This document shows positions 28,809 through 38,666 of a stretch of DNA of 64,000 bases, in pieces. Positions within the stretch are counted from its first letter, which is position 1. Each line of letters starts with the position of its first letter. Source of the DNA: Pleionea sp. CnH1-48. Lineage in GTDB: Bacteria > Pseudomonadota > Gammaproteobacteria > Enterobacterales > Kangiellaceae. The stretch spans positions 310,001-374,000 of the forward strand of contig NZ_JAMXSB010000002.1 in assembly GCF_024124665.1 (NCBI RefSeq), in the 5' to 3' direction. A program made the translations under genes and the position numbers. The notes under the pieces were generated by a model. That model was given only the letters and a program-made list of their open reading frames with translations. It made no database searches and had not been told where the DNA came from.

Positions 28809-29171
28809 TTATTCTGATGGAGCCTCCTCTGGAGTTGCCTCAGGAGCTTCTGCTTCTGGTGCTTTTTCGAAAGGCTCATATTGATATCCTAATATGCTAC
28901 AGATGCGCTCTAGGTGCTCATGAATCCATTCTTTGTTCATGGCCCCCCAATCCAGGATCTCGTAGTAACCGGATTTTTTGGGCAAATTAAAATGGCACTT
29001 AATATCCAGTTCAGCCAAGGCCTTAATGGTGTCTTGTGCCGTACGCCTGGGCATGCCTGTTTTGGCCATGATTGCTGGCACCGAGTTGACGCCTGAATCA
29101 ATTAAATAAGCCACATATAAACGACGATAAAAGCTGGTTTTGGTCTTGCTGTAATGAATGCTTTGGTCCAT
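28809..29171 (-). CDS. Winged helix-turn-helix protein (HTH_43-like)
   Basis: A 120-residue protein. Residues ~14-75 form a winged helix: FYRRLYVAYLIDSG, then the recognition region GMPRRTAQDTIKALAEL and the wing KKSGYYEILDW. The C terminus is a disordered Glu/Pro/Ala tail (EKAPEAEAPEATPEEAPSE). The layout resembles the small winged-helix family known from Vibrio and Shewanella-like bacteria. It likely binds DNA; the target is unknown. It heads a two-gene unit with 28531-28794. Confidence 0.75.
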   Translation of the reverse strand: MDQSIHYSKTKTSFYRRLYVAYLIDSGVNSVPAIMAKTGMPRRTAQDTIKALAELDIKCHFNLPKKSGYYEILDWGAMNKEWIHEHLERICSILGYQYEPFEKAPEAEAPEATPEEAPSE

Positions 29172-29766
29172 ATTATTTCCCGCTGTTCGGGCTAACTACG
29201 CCCTGACGATGTTAAATGAAACAATACTCTTACGCATTTCTGGAGTGCCAGCTTATCCATAGCTACTTTGGGGTACTTTATCCATGTTGGCAATAAAACT
29301 CAACTAATGACGATCCATTAAGCCTATTGCCCTTTTGCGATGGCTGCTCGCTATGCTCAATTTTAAGTATAGCGCCAGATTTAACCAGTATGAAACAGGT
29401 TTAACGTGTCAAACTACCTTAAACCAGTATTTCTGGGTTTTCAATAAAGATGTTCAAAATTTCTACGATTCTCTCCATCCTGAGAAGCCGCTCTCCTGTC
29501 AAACCGCCCTCTTGTGTCGCTTTTTTCTACCACTTTAGAGTGTAAGTCCTTCTAACTCTTCAGATTCTAATAACCAAACAGACTAAGATGAAGTAAATGA
29601 ATATTATGCTTCTCTGGATTTTGTTCTACACTGAAAAAGATAGTCAGAATACTTCAATTCGTCCTCATCTAAGTTATTAACACTAAAAGGTATCGTTTCT
29701 TATTGTTTTGGTTTCTGGTGGAGCTAAAACAAGTTGAAAAACAAGGATATAGCTAAGGTCTGAAGT
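29172..29766. other. Intergenic region without a supported gene
   Basis: About 595 bases between divergent genes. A 67-codon frame at 29335-29538 has no ribosome-binding site or recognisable protein and is not called. An AACCAGTAT phrase occurs twice (about 29382 and 29434). Nothing else is evident. Confidence 0.4.
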
Positions 29767-31542
29767 ATGAATGAATATTTTCATCTATTGAATGATTTTG
29801 CCGAATCGGTGAAAGTGCTCATTGTGGATGATGATGAAGCCGATCGCGAATATGTAAACTACCTTGTAGAAAGTGGTTCTCACTCTTCTTATCAAATTGA
29901 GCAAGCAGAAGATCACACGGAAGCTTTAGCCTGTCTGGCACAAAGCACCTTTGATGTTTGCCTCATCGACTATCATCTGGGTGCCAGCAGTGATAACGGC
30001 ATAGAATTGCTAAGAAAGATTGCCATTCAATATCCCAACACCAGTTGCATTCTTATCACCGGAATGAATTCGGATGAAATCGATCAAGTTGCTTTAGAAG
30101 CGGGTGCCGCCGACTTTTTATGTAAAGATGAAATGACCGCAAAACTGCTGGATAAAACCTTGCGTTATGCCATTCATCGCAAGCAGATGGATCTAGAGCT
30201 TCAACATCTAGCTCACCATGATTCTCTCACGCATCTGGTCGATCGTAATCTCTTTTTTGATCGGCTGGAGCATTTGATTGCACAGTCAAAACGCAACCAG
30301 TCCAAACATGCCATTTTATATATTGATGTTGACTTCTTTAAATCGATTAATGATGAGTTCGGTCATGTTGTTGGCGATGAAGTATTAAAACAATTCTCTG
30401 GTCGTCTACTAAAATCAGTGCGAACCTCTGATACAGTGTCACGACTGGGCGGTGATGAGTTTGCGATCATTTTAGAAGATGTAGACTCAACCAAAGCGCA
30501 CTATGTTTCGCAAAAAATTCTGCGTTCTATGGAAGAACCACTGATCATCTCAGGTCAGGTCATTCAGGTCAGTGCATCGATTGGCATGACCTGTTTTCCA
30601 TTTGACGATTTCGATCCTAATCATTTATTAACGCAAGCGGATCAAGCGCTGTACTTTGCCAAAAAAGATGGGCGCAAAACCTATCGAAATTTCAATGAAT
30701 CCATGAAGCAGTTAAGTCAGGAAAGCATCCGACTGGAACATGAGTTTCGACTGGCTCTAGAAAATGGCGGCATTGTTCCCTACTTGCAACCCCAGTTTTG
30801 TATGCAGACCAATCGGTTGATTGGATTCGAAGCGTTAGCTCGATGGATACATCCTGAGCGTGGCTTTATTTCTCCCGACGAATTTATTCCTTGTGCCGAA
30901 AAACTATCGCTTAGTGGTAAACTTACCGAAGTCATTCTTAATCAGTCCTGCGAAGTATTTAGCCCATGGTTAAGTGCGTTGCCAGACTTGGTACTTTCTG
31001 TCAATGTATCGGCCAGCGAATGTCCCGGCAAACAATTATTTCATCGTGTTAAAACCGCATTAACTCATTATAACGTTGCCGCAAAAAACCTTGATATCGA
31101 AGTGACCGAGTCGGTGTTAATGCAACAGCCAACACAAACCGTTAGCACACTCAAAGAGTTAAATAACTTCGGCGTAAAAATAGCTATAGACGACTTTGGC
31201 ACCGGATACTCATCACTCAGCTACCTAGCCGATCTACCCATTGATGTTCTTAAAATCGATCGAACTTTTGTGCAGGGGATCGGGGTTAAGCCACAGAAAG
31301 AAGTGATTATTCAGGTCATCATTGATCTGGCAAAACGTCTAAAATTAAAAGTGGTCGCTGAAGGCGCAGAAACATTAGAACAAGTTAACTTTCTTAAGAA
31401 ACACCGCTGTGATTATATTCAAGGCTATTATTTTTCGAAACCGCTGTCTCTTGATGACGCCAACGCATTAGCGTTAAAAGAATCCAAGCGTCAGCTCTCG
31501 ACAGAAAAAAATCAAGCCCTGCTTCGAGAAGCTAACAATTGA
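29767..31542 (+). CDS. Response regulator with GGDEF and EAL domains (cyclic-di-GMP turnover)
   Basis: A 591-residue protein. Receiver domain ~14-135 with VLIVDDDEADRE, phospho-acceptor Asp68 (CLIDYHLG), Thr in LITGMNS and Lys in CKDE. The GGDEF domain (~145-310) keeps the intact motif GGDEF at 228-232 and an inhibitory RxxD site (RTSD, 219-222) five residues before it. The EAL domain (~325-575) keeps EALAR (355-359) and the DDFGTGYSSLSYL and LKIDR catalytic regions. Both activities look possible, and phosphorylation would set the balance. It ends 31 bases inside the convergent CheW-like gene, so transcripts of the two would overlap antisense. The neighbouring chemosensory operon is a plausible input. 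Confidence 0.95.
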   Translation: MNEYFHLLNDFAESVKVLIVDDDEADREYVNYLVESGSHSSYQIEQAEDHTEALACLAQSTFDVCLIDYHLGASSDNGIELLRKIAIQYPNTSCILITGMNSDEIDQVALEAGAADFLCKDEMTAKLLDKTLRYAIHRKQMDLELQHLAHHDSLTHLVDRNLFFDRLEHLIAQSKRNQSKHAILYIDVDFFKSINDEFGHVVGDEVLKQFSGRLLKSVRTSDTVSRLGGDEFAIILEDVDSTKAHYVSQKILRSMEEPLIISGQVIQVSASIGMTCFPFDDFDPNHLLTQADQALYFAKKDGRKTYRNFNESMKQLSQESIRLEHEFRLALENGGIVPYLQPQFCMQTNRLIGFEALARWIHPERGFISPDEFIPCAEKLSLSGKLTEVILNQSCEVFSPWLSALPDLVLSVNVSASECPGKQLFHRVKTALTHYNVAAKNLDIEVTESVLMQQPTQTVSTLKELNNFGVKIAIDDFGTGYSSLSYLADLPIDVLKIDRTFVQGIGVKPQKEVIIQVIIDLAKRLKLKVVAEGAETLEQVNFLKKHRCDYIQGYYFSKPLSLDDANALALKESKRQLSTEKNQALLREANN

Positions 31543-31985
31543 AGTCCAGAAGGACTGAGTACCACTGGTCTAGGCGAAAAAAGCTGTGCTACGTTGACGA
31601 TGCCGTAATGCCGCTCCTCCATACAAACCGCAGCGATTGAGTAGTCTCGAATGATGGGTGACAACTGCTTCATATCTCCCACCATAGAATCACTGATCGA
31701 TACCATCTGCGGATAATGAGTCAAACGAATAGCTCCCCACCTTTCTCCTTGCTTCCCTTTGTAAGTCAGCAGCAATACCAATGGTTGACGAGAATAAGCT
31801 TGCTCTGAACTGAATTCAAGAATGGGAATCAACTGAGAATCTCTCAACAATAGTCGACGACAGTAAGAGCAAGCTCCGGGTATATCAATCCATTGCGGTG
31901 CTCTTAACAACTCGCTGATATGATGTGAGGCCACTAGAAAACTGATATCTCGGCTTACCGAGAGCTGCCAGGCATAAGATGACAT
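31512..31985 (-). CDS. CheW-like protein, degenerate (last gene of the chemosensory operon)
   Basis: A 157-residue protein with the size and pattern of a CheW domain: ISELLRAPQWIDIPG, then RDSQLIPILEF and the last strand YGIVNVAQLF. It has two close cysteines (SYCRR region). It is quite diverged, so the assignment rests partly on position, 11 bases after another CheW-like gene. Such proteins link receptors to the kinase. Its 3' end overlaps the convergent REC-GGDEF-EAL gene by 31 bases. Confidence 0.6.
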   Translation of the reverse strand: MSSYAWQLSVSRDISFLVASHHISELLRAPQWIDIPGACSYCRRLLLRDSQLIPILEFSSEQAYSRQPLVLLLTYKGKQGERWGAIRLTHYPQMVSISDSMVGDMKQLSPIIRDYSIAAVCMEERHYGIVNVAQLFSPRPVVLSPSGLQLLASRSRA

Positions 31986-31996
31986 AGTAGTACTCG

Positions 31997-32470
31997 TTAA
32001 ATGTTTGCAAAAGCTATTTGATACAAACGCTCACAGTCCAGCTGTAAACTCACTTGATGCGGCTCGACTAATATCCCACCAATAAAGGCTTTCTCAGTCA
32101 ACATGATAGTCGGTAACTTCATGACTTTTGCATCGGTACCAGGAGGATAGAAGGCGACATTAGAGCAGGCTAACCCGAAAGCGCCAAAACAATAGTCCAC
32201 CAGCAAAACATGAGTTGCCCAATAGGCGTAGTTTTCTTTTTGTGATAAACGCCAACGCAAATCAATAATAGGAAAGCCATCCACATAAACGCGCTCTTTC
32301 TCACCAATTCTGATATCCAGCTCTTTGGTTAACAAAACCTGCACAGGATCATTACAAGGTAAAGCCAACACCTGATCGCCGATATAAAACCGGTAATGAC
32401 CTTTATTCAATAACTCACTGTGACCGCTTGCTGTTACAGATGCATAATCCAATTGCTCACACAAATTCAT
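31997..32470 (-). CDS. CheW-like coupling protein
   Basis: A 157-residue protein with a CheW-like fold: HYRFYIGDQVLALPC, YVDGFPIIDLRWRL and the C-terminal LQLDCERLYQIAFANI. A longer reading starts at 32476, but AGAGGA is six bases before the ATG at 32470. That ATG also overlaps the CheA stop as ATGA, so I choose it. Translation is probably coupled to the kinase gene. A second CheW-like gene follows 11 bases on. The function is likely scaffold or adaptor. Confidence 0.6.
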   Translation of the reverse strand: MNLCEQLDYASVTASGHSELLNKGHYRFYIGDQVLALPCNDPVQVLLTKELDIRIGEKERVYVDGFPIIDLRWRLSQKENYAYWATHVLLVDYCFGAFGLACSNVAFYPPGTDAKVMKLPTIMLTEKAFIGGILVEPHQVSLQLDCERLYQIAFANI

Positions 32471-35400
32471 GCGCATTCCTCTAGCACTTGTTCAATATGA
32501 CTAAGCACTTCATCCTCTACATAAGGTTTCGTCAAATAACGATTCACACCGACCTTTTGCGCATGCTGCCGATGCTTTTCGGTATAGCGAGACGTGAGCA
32601 TAATAACCGGTAATTGTTTAAAAGAAGATTGACTACGTAGATGTGCAGTTAACTCCAGCCCATTGAGTCGCGGTAGCTCCAAATCCGATAACACTAAATC
32701 AGGTTGCCATTGTTTTAACGATTGAATTGCTTCAATACCATCAATAGCCGTTCTCACTTCGTATCCGGTATCGCCTAACAACTGTTCTAATGCACGACGA
32801 GTACTGAGAGAATCTTCAACAACTAATATTTTTTTCGAGCCCAAAGTTTGCACAGGCTCGACGGGTATTGAGCTTGATTGATAGCTCGTTTTATTCGATG
32901 CCATCAATTCATTAATGTCGAGGATAGGTAATATATGACCATCCCCCATTAGAGCACCACCCATAGTACCGGGAAGACGTGGCAAGTAGTGCCCGAAGGA
33001 CTTAAGCACTACATCGCGGCATCCCAGAACCTCATCGACAAACAGCGCAAGTGTTTCGTTATCTTTGTTGAGTAAAAAGCCAGGTTTATTGTTCTCAGCG
33101 GTCGTCTCTGTATCTTCTGGCAACTGTCCCAAAAACTGACCTAACCAGAACAAGGGATAGCTTTTATCAATAAACTCAAATTGGCAATTGGATGCGACCA
33201 TCTTAATGATTCCAGACTGGGCAGCAAACGCCTGTTCAATAATAGAAGATGGTATACCGTATCTCGCTTCACCAACTCTCACCATAAGAATATGCTGAGT
33301 TACCATGGTCGCAGCCATTGATAAAGTGATTAAGCAACCTTTGTCCTGTTGCGATTCTAACTGAAAAAAGCCGCCCATCTGGCGCAAGCTCTGTGCAACC
33401 ACATCCATACCGATGCCTCGACCGGAAGTTGCCGACACCTTTTCGCGCGTAGAAAAGCCAGGTTGCAATAAAAACTGGTTCAATGTTTTACGATCAACTA
33501 CCTGCTGTTCGGTAATCAATCCTTTCACAATGGCACGGTGACGAATGTCATCGTATTGAATGCCCCCACCATCGTCCTGGCACTTCACAATAAACGAATG
33601 ACCTTTGGCTTCAAACGACAAACGAATGCTTCCTTGCTCTGGTTTATTTAACTGCTGCCGCCGCTCAAGAGACTCAATGCCATGATCCACCGCATTACGT
33701 AACAAGTGCATCAGAGGATCGAGTAGCGCATTGATCACTTTTATATCAATTAAAGTATGCTCTCCCTGGATCTCCAGCTTAACCGACTTACCCAACAAGC
33801 GAGAAACTTGCCTCACACAACGTTCCAACCGAGCGGAAACCGATTTTACGGTGACCATTCGCGCCCCCATCACCTGTCGCTCCAGAGTTTTCGAAATATC
33901 CTGTTGCTTCTGGTGTAACTCATCAAAACGTAATAGGCGCTTCGCTAATGCACTCTCTACCTGCCGAATATCCGATGATGACTCGATCACCTGACTCAGA
34001 TAGGTGTGTAATTCGTTCATTCGATTCACTTCAAGTGGATCGAATTGGTTTTCTTGTTGATCTCGACCCGACTTTTTCTCCCAATCAGTCACAGACTGTG
34101 TCTCAACAAAGTTTTCTAGATTAAAGATTGTAGAACGAATATTTTCTGCCAGTTGAGACAGTGCCTTTAGATGTTGCCCAAAATGCATTAGAGTATCGTC
34201 CACATGACCTCGTAAAATCGTTGACTCACCTAAGGCATTGAGCATACTCTCCAAACTCTTTTCGGGAACACGAATATAGGAAGAATCACTTTTCTCACTC
34301 GATTGAGCACTTCCTTCTGCTTCCTTCTTCTCATTCAAGACAGAGTTATCTTTGTACTCCGCTTGCGGCTCAAAATTCTGCGGCTCTACCGTAGAACCGT
34401 CAGAGTTTTCACCTGATCGGAAATCGAGTACTGATAAAAAACTGCCTTCGTTTCGAATGGCTTGAATGGCATCCAACACACTTTGATAGATTGCCAAAAG
34501 ATTCTCTGGAAGCGCACCGCCGCCTACTAAATAATCACAACAATCCGCCAAAGCATCCGCTACCCCCATTAAGAAATCAATCACTTCTTGAGCAGGTTCG
34601 AGATCTTTCGCTATTAAAAACTCCAGAATATCTTCAAAGGCGTGAGCAATATTTTCTACACCTGCAACGCTTAATGTCGCAGCGGCTCCCTTCAATGTGT
34701 GAATCGCTCTCTGAGCCTGAATCAGATCATCTTTATTGCATTGACTGGCGTAACGATTTAACGCTTCAGTTAGCGTATCAACATGCACCGGAGCTTCTTC
34801 TAAAAACATGTCAATCAATGCGGTCTGAGCATCTTCTGCAATAACCAATGCAACGTCATTTGCCTCTGCAGTGGTGGGCATCGATGGCATATCATCAACA
34901 CCATCCTCCCACTCTGCAATCTGTTCTTCTGCTAACCAATCCGCTAACTCTTTTTTATCAAAGGCCAGCTGTTCACCTTGTGCCAATTCAAAAGTAGAAT
35001 CCGTTAAGGCTTCAATATCTGCTTGCTTTCCAGAATCCAACACCTTGATATAATAATCAGTCCAATGTGTCAGCTGCTCAAAGTGCTGTAGCTTTGGTTC
35101 TCTCTCACCATCCACAAACGGTTGTAGCCATTGATTAATGACAAAAAATACCGCCGAAGAACCAGAAAGGTCGAGATAGTGGGCTACATCAGCCAACTTA
35201 ACAAAATGATCGGCTAAAGGTGAAACTTCTCTATCGTCCTTTGGCGACGCCAGTAACATAAGGCACTCTTGCAGCACAGGCATCACTTCTTCACGATATG
35301 CGTTAAATACCTCAGAACGTTGATGCTCATCAGGCTGGCTGGCAAACGCTTCCTCAAGCGAGGATTGATCATTTTGAGTGATACTCTCTTGCTGAGAAAT

Positions 35401-36096
35401 ATCCACTTGTTGAAAAGTATCCTCTTGCTGAGCGCTATTCTTTTGTTGAACGACAGTCTCTGGCAATGAAACTGCATCCATTAAAAAGTCTGGCATGGCT
35501 TCATCGGCAACTTCGACTACCTCAGCGAGTAAGTCATCGGATGACATTGCCGCAGGAACTTCTTCGAGCAACCACTCAGCTTTCGGTACCTCTGAGTTTT
35601 CAATAACAACCTCTTCCTGAAATTCTGAGGCAGAAAATTCTGTAGCTTCAAACGATTGCTGAAGCAAAGTAAGCTCCTTTGCCAAACAATCAGCCTGCTC
35701 TACCGACAAAGGATGAGACCAATGTTGACTGCTTAGCACAGCAATAAGAGAGCTGGAACTAAGCTCCCCTGTCACACGGGCAAAGCAATCAGAAAATAAC
35801 TGCGGCCATTCTTTAAGTAAGCGAAGATTAACCAAGCAAGGGCGTTTTTGTTGTTGGGTAAATTTATCGACATCGCTTCCAACAAGCGAATACAGCAGTG
35901 ATAAAGATTCACTACCCAAAGGCTCCAGTAACACCAGCAGCTCATAAAAGTGCTGCTGATACTGCATCAAATAACTTGTCGCATCGGCATCAGTTTCTGC
36001 ACTTAAACACTGATCCACCAGTGCCTGCAGACTCTCGCATTCAACCAGCACTTGCTGCCAGTCAAATAACTTAATGGATGGTTTGAGGTTATCCAT
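32467..36096 (-). CDS. ChpA/PilL-like hybrid CheA histidine kinase with receiver
   Basis: A 1209-residue kinase. The N-terminal ~440 residues are acidic and helical, with a hexapeptide repeat beginning QQ around residues 217-240. The Hpt domain has the phospho-site HTLKGAA with His466. Dimerisation and ATPase domains (~690-935) show NAVDHGIES near 802, DDGGGI, and GRGIGMDVV. A CheW-like domain follows (~940-1070), then a receiver (~1087-1205) with LVVEDS, Asp near 1139 (VLSDLELPRLNG), and YLTKPY. Pseudomonas ChpA is about twice as long and has many Hpt modules; here I see one clear Hpt. Second last in the operon logic: it follows the PilJ-like receptor after four bases. Confidence 0.93.
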   Translation of the reverse strand: MDNLKPSIKLFDWQQVLVECESLQALVDQCLSAETDADATSYLMQYQQHFYELLVLLEPLGSESLSLLYSLVGSDVDKFTQQQKRPCLVNLRLLKEWPQLFSDCFARVTGELSSSSLIAVLSSQHWSHPLSVEQADCLAKELTLLQQSFEATEFSASEFQEEVVIENSEVPKAEWLLEEVPAAMSSDDLLAEVVEVADEAMPDFLMDAVSLPETVVQQKNSAQQEDTFQQVDISQQESITQNDQSSLEEAFASQPDEHQRSEVFNAYREEVMPVLQECLMLLASPKDDREVSPLADHFVKLADVAHYLDLSGSSAVFFVINQWLQPFVDGEREPKLQHFEQLTHWTDYYIKVLDSGKQADIEALTDSTFELAQGEQLAFDKKELADWLAEEQIAEWEDGVDDMPSMPTTAEANDVALVIAEDAQTALIDMFLEEAPVHVDTLTEALNRYASQCNKDDLIQAQRAIHTLKGAAATLSVAGVENIAHAFEDILEFLIAKDLEPAQEVIDFLMGVADALADCCDYLVGGGALPENLLAIYQSVLDAIQAIRNEGSFLSVLDFRSGENSDGSTVEPQNFEPQAEYKDNSVLNEKKEAEGSAQSSEKSDSSYIRVPEKSLESMLNALGESTILRGHVDDTLMHFGQHLKALSQLAENIRSTIFNLENFVETQSVTDWEKKSGRDQQENQFDPLEVNRMNELHTYLSQVIESSSDIRQVESALAKRLLRFDELHQKQQDISKTLERQVMGARMVTVKSVSARLERCVRQVSRLLGKSVKLEIQGEHTLIDIKVINALLDPLMHLLRNAVDHGIESLERRQQLNKPEQGSIRLSFEAKGHSFIVKCQDDGGGIQYDDIRHRAIVKGLITEQQVVDRKTLNQFLLQPGFSTREKVSATSGRGIGMDVVAQSLRQMGGFFQLESQQDKGCLITLSMAATMVTQHILMVRVGEARYGIPSSIIEQAFAAQSGIIKMVASNCQFEFIDKSYPLFWLGQFLGQLPEDTETTAENNKPGFLLNKDNETLALFVDEVLGCRDVVLKSFGHYLPRLPGTMGGALMGDGHILPILDINELMASNKTSYQSSSIPVEPVQTLGSKKILVVEDSLSTRRALEQLLGDTGYEVRTAIDGIEAIQSLKQWQPDLVLSDLELPRLNGLELTAHLRSQSSFKQLPVIMLTSRYTEKHRQHAQKVGVNRYLTKPYVEDEVLSHIEQVLEECA
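35377..35448 (-). repeat. Four 18-bp in-frame tandem repeats within the CheA-like gene
   Basis: CAACAA/CAGCAA pairs recur every 18 bases (plus-strand TTGTTG/TTGCTG at 35389, 35407, 35425 and 35443). They code for four hexapeptides QQKNSA, QQEDTF, QQVDIS and QQESIT in the linker between the N-terminal region and the Hpt domain. Copy number could vary without breaking the frame. Confidence 0.7.
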
Positions 36097-36100
36097 AGGA

Positions 36101-38635
36101 TTACGCCGACTCTTTCATACCCGGAAGTTTAAATAGCCCCACCGACTCGATGAGTTTCTCGGAGTTGCCCACAAGCTTGACCGCTTCTTCGTTTTGCATC
36201 CCCAGTTTTTCCTGAGTTTCTTTTGCTGTTTCTTGCAGTTGCATTGAGCGATTCTTTAAATCATCGCTCACCTGCGCTTGCAGACTACAAGCGTCTGAAA
36301 TTTGTTGGATCCGTGTCACCAGCTCCGCCGCAGTCTGTGTTGTTTCTTCCATTTGCTTACCAGCTTCTTCTGCCAGTTCTGCTCCATCCACCACTTTGGT
36401 AATGGTGACACTCATGGTCTCGGCCGTATCCGAAGTTTCCAGCTGAATGTTTTCTACCAGCGAAGAAATTTCTGCAGTAGCGCCTCGAGCACTTTCTGCT
36501 AATCGCTGCACTTCTTCTGCGATAACCGAAAAGGCCCGGCCCTCATCACCAGCCGCTGCTGCCTGCATACTGGCGTTAAGGGCCAGTACATGTGTTTTCT
36601 CGGCAATGTTATTAATAATGTCAGCTACGTTGTTGATTTCTTGCGAGCGTTCACCCAGCCGTTTGATGCGTTTTTCTGCCTCGTGAATCGTTGTTCGTAT
36701 ATCGTTCATGCCTTCAATCGTATCACTAACGGCATCATACGCTTTGGAGGTCATGGTCGACATACTGCCCGTCATTTCGTTACATTGATTGGCAAGACGA
36801 GCATTATCTTTCATTGATTTACTAGCGCGAATAAGACGGTTAGAAGATGTTTCTAACAGAGTTAGTTCTTTTTCAGCAGCCTCGGCGACTTCTACCGACT
36901 GATTCTTTACAGCTTGGGAAGATCCTTCAACGGTTTGTGCTATCGAATTAACATCATGCAATACATCACTGATAGCCTCTACGACCTGGCTGATCGCATC
37001 CGATAATGGCCCCGTCACATCTTCCGCTACCGGTAATTCGGCCGTCAGATCTCGCTCTGACAATTGAGTGGTTCCTTGCAACAAATTGATAATAGAGTCA
37101 TTAAGCGCTTCGTTTTGTCGCTCTGCTTCTGCCAACGAAGCGATACGATCATCTAACAAACGATTAAGCGTTGCAGCTAATGTGCCCAGTTCATCATCGG
37201 ACTCAACTTCGGCCCTGGCAGCAAAGTCTCCTTGAGACACTCTGGTTACAGTTTGTTCCAGATTAGAAACGGGTCGAGTAAGTGCTCTCACCATAAACCA
37301 GGCGATGCCTCCACTTAATGCCATAACCAACGCACCAATAATTAATACCGCATTAAAAATGGTATCACGTAGGGCCACAGTAGGAGCAAATGCCTCGGCT
37401 TCATCTATCTCAGCCAAAATAGCCCACTTGGTACCAAGAAACTCCAGAGGTGTATAGGCAGACAACACCATTTCGCCACGGTAATCGATGATATGGGCAA
37501 ACCCTGTTTGATCTAACAACGCAGCCTGAGTAGCTTCCGTTGAGACCCGTTGTAAACCAATACTGGTATTTTTTGCATCAATTTCTTTGACTAATCGTTG
37601 ATCAAGATTTGATGCGCTCAAAGCTGCTAAGTAAGCTGGTTTATCTTCTACCAAAAAGCGACTGTTATTTCTCATCAAGTTATCACTTCCAACAATATAG
37701 GTTTCACCGGTTTTACCTAAACCGTAACGCTCCCACTGTTGTTCGGCAGTCATAATTTCATTGATACGACTAATGGGCACCTGAAAGATCAGTATGGAGG
37801 TTTTTACATTATTTTTATAAATGGGCGAGGCGATAAATACCGCCTGCTCATTATAAGAAGGCAAGTAAGATGAGAAATCCTCGAATACAACACCGTCAGG
37901 GTCAGTAAGGCGGTTTGCACGTCGAAAAACTCGACCAATTCCCGAGTCTGCATAAGGGCCATTGATCAATGAGGTAGAGAAATCTATTTCTTTAAATACC
38001 GAATAAACGATGTCACCACTTTTGGCATCGACAATAAAAATGTCATAGTAACCAAACGCTTTGAGGTACTCTCTGATATGAGGATGATACTCGCGGTGAT
38101 AGCGGGAATAATCCGATGAATCATTGGCATAATTCAAGTTATCCTTCTTACCAATTTCTTCTGGGTTCGCCGAAATATAATGATATTGCAGAGCGATAGA
38201 GTCAGCATCCAGTGGTAATAAGAGCTTACTCATATCGGGTAAGTCACCGGTATTTCTTGGCTGATATACTTGCGCAAAGTCTTCAGTATAATAACGAGTA
38301 AGGTTTTGTTTGTACTCGTTTAATGCAGTCTGAGTAATCGCGCCTTTATCGGCCTGACTACGAAAGTCCTTGAAAGATGAAAGAAAGTCACTAGCCGCAT
38401 TAATAATCATTAAGTCATCAGAAAATGTTTTTACCTGGTTTTTTAGTACGTCCAGATAAGACTTCAATTGACTTCGACGCGAGTCTCGTACCGAAACCAA
38501 CTGGTGCTTAGCTTGTTCTTCCAAAGATTCTTTTCCTGCTTCGAAAGACAATCGGTCAAGAAATGTAGACACAACGACAACAGGAATAATCGTCACCGAG
38601 AGAGCACCTATAATAAGTTTTTGACGCAATTTCAT
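36101..38635 (-). CDS. Methyl-accepting chemotaxis protein, PilJ-like signalling domain
   Basis: An 844-residue receptor. TM1 is at ~8-26 (IIGALSVTIIPVVVVST). A large periplasmic sensor of ~380 residues follows, with double-Cache-like features (YDIFIVDAKSGDIVYSV). TM2 is at ~425-448, then HAMP ~450-500. The signalling domain is ~600-840, with hairpin tip IAEKTHVLALNASMQAAAAG followed by DEGRAFSVIAEEVQRLAE. The QAAxAG variant in place of the usual EAARAG is typical of PilJ-type receptors. The large sensor differs from the two PilJ domains of Pseudomonas PilJ, so the signal sensed may differ. It sits between the PilI-like and CheA genes. Confidence 0.93.
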   Translation of the reverse strand: MKLRQKLIIGALSVTIIPVVVVSTFLDRLSFEAGKESLEEQAKHQLVSVRDSRRSQLKSYLDVLKNQVKTFSDDLMIINAASDFLSSFKDFRSQADKGAITQTALNEYKQNLTRYYTEDFAQVYQPRNTGDLPDMSKLLLPLDADSIALQYHYISANPEEIGKKDNLNYANDSSDYSRYHREYHPHIREYLKAFGYYDIFIVDAKSGDIVYSVFKEIDFSTSLINGPYADSGIGRVFRRANRLTDPDGVVFEDFSSYLPSYNEQAVFIASPIYKNNVKTSILIFQVPISRINEIMTAEQQWERYGLGKTGETYIVGSDNLMRNNSRFLVEDKPAYLAALSASNLDQRLVKEIDAKNTSIGLQRVSTEATQAALLDQTGFAHIIDYRGEMVLSAYTPLEFLGTKWAILAEIDEAEAFAPTVALRDTIFNAVLIIGALVMALSGGIAWFMVRALTRPVSNLEQTVTRVSQGDFAARAEVESDDELGTLAATLNRLLDDRIASLAEAERQNEALNDSIINLLQGTTQLSERDLTAELPVAEDVTGPLSDAISQVVEAISDVLHDVNSIAQTVEGSSQAVKNQSVEVAEAAEKELTLLETSSNRLIRASKSMKDNARLANQCNEMTGSMSTMTSKAYDAVSDTIEGMNDIRTTIHEAEKRIKRLGERSQEINNVADIINNIAEKTHVLALNASMQAAAAGDEGRAFSVIAEEVQRLAESARGATAEISSLVENIQLETSDTAETMSVTITKVVDGAELAEEAGKQMEETTQTAAELVTRIQQISDACSLQAQVSDDLKNRSMQLQETAKETQEKLGMQNEEAVKLVGNSEKLIESVGLFKLPGMKESA

Positions 38636-38666
38636 AAGTTAGTATCCTGATATATGTAGCAACCAG

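Noticed and set aside
29335-29538. 67-codon frame in the intergenic region before the REC-GGDEF-EAL gene
   Set aside because: Poor start context and composition; no recognisable protein.
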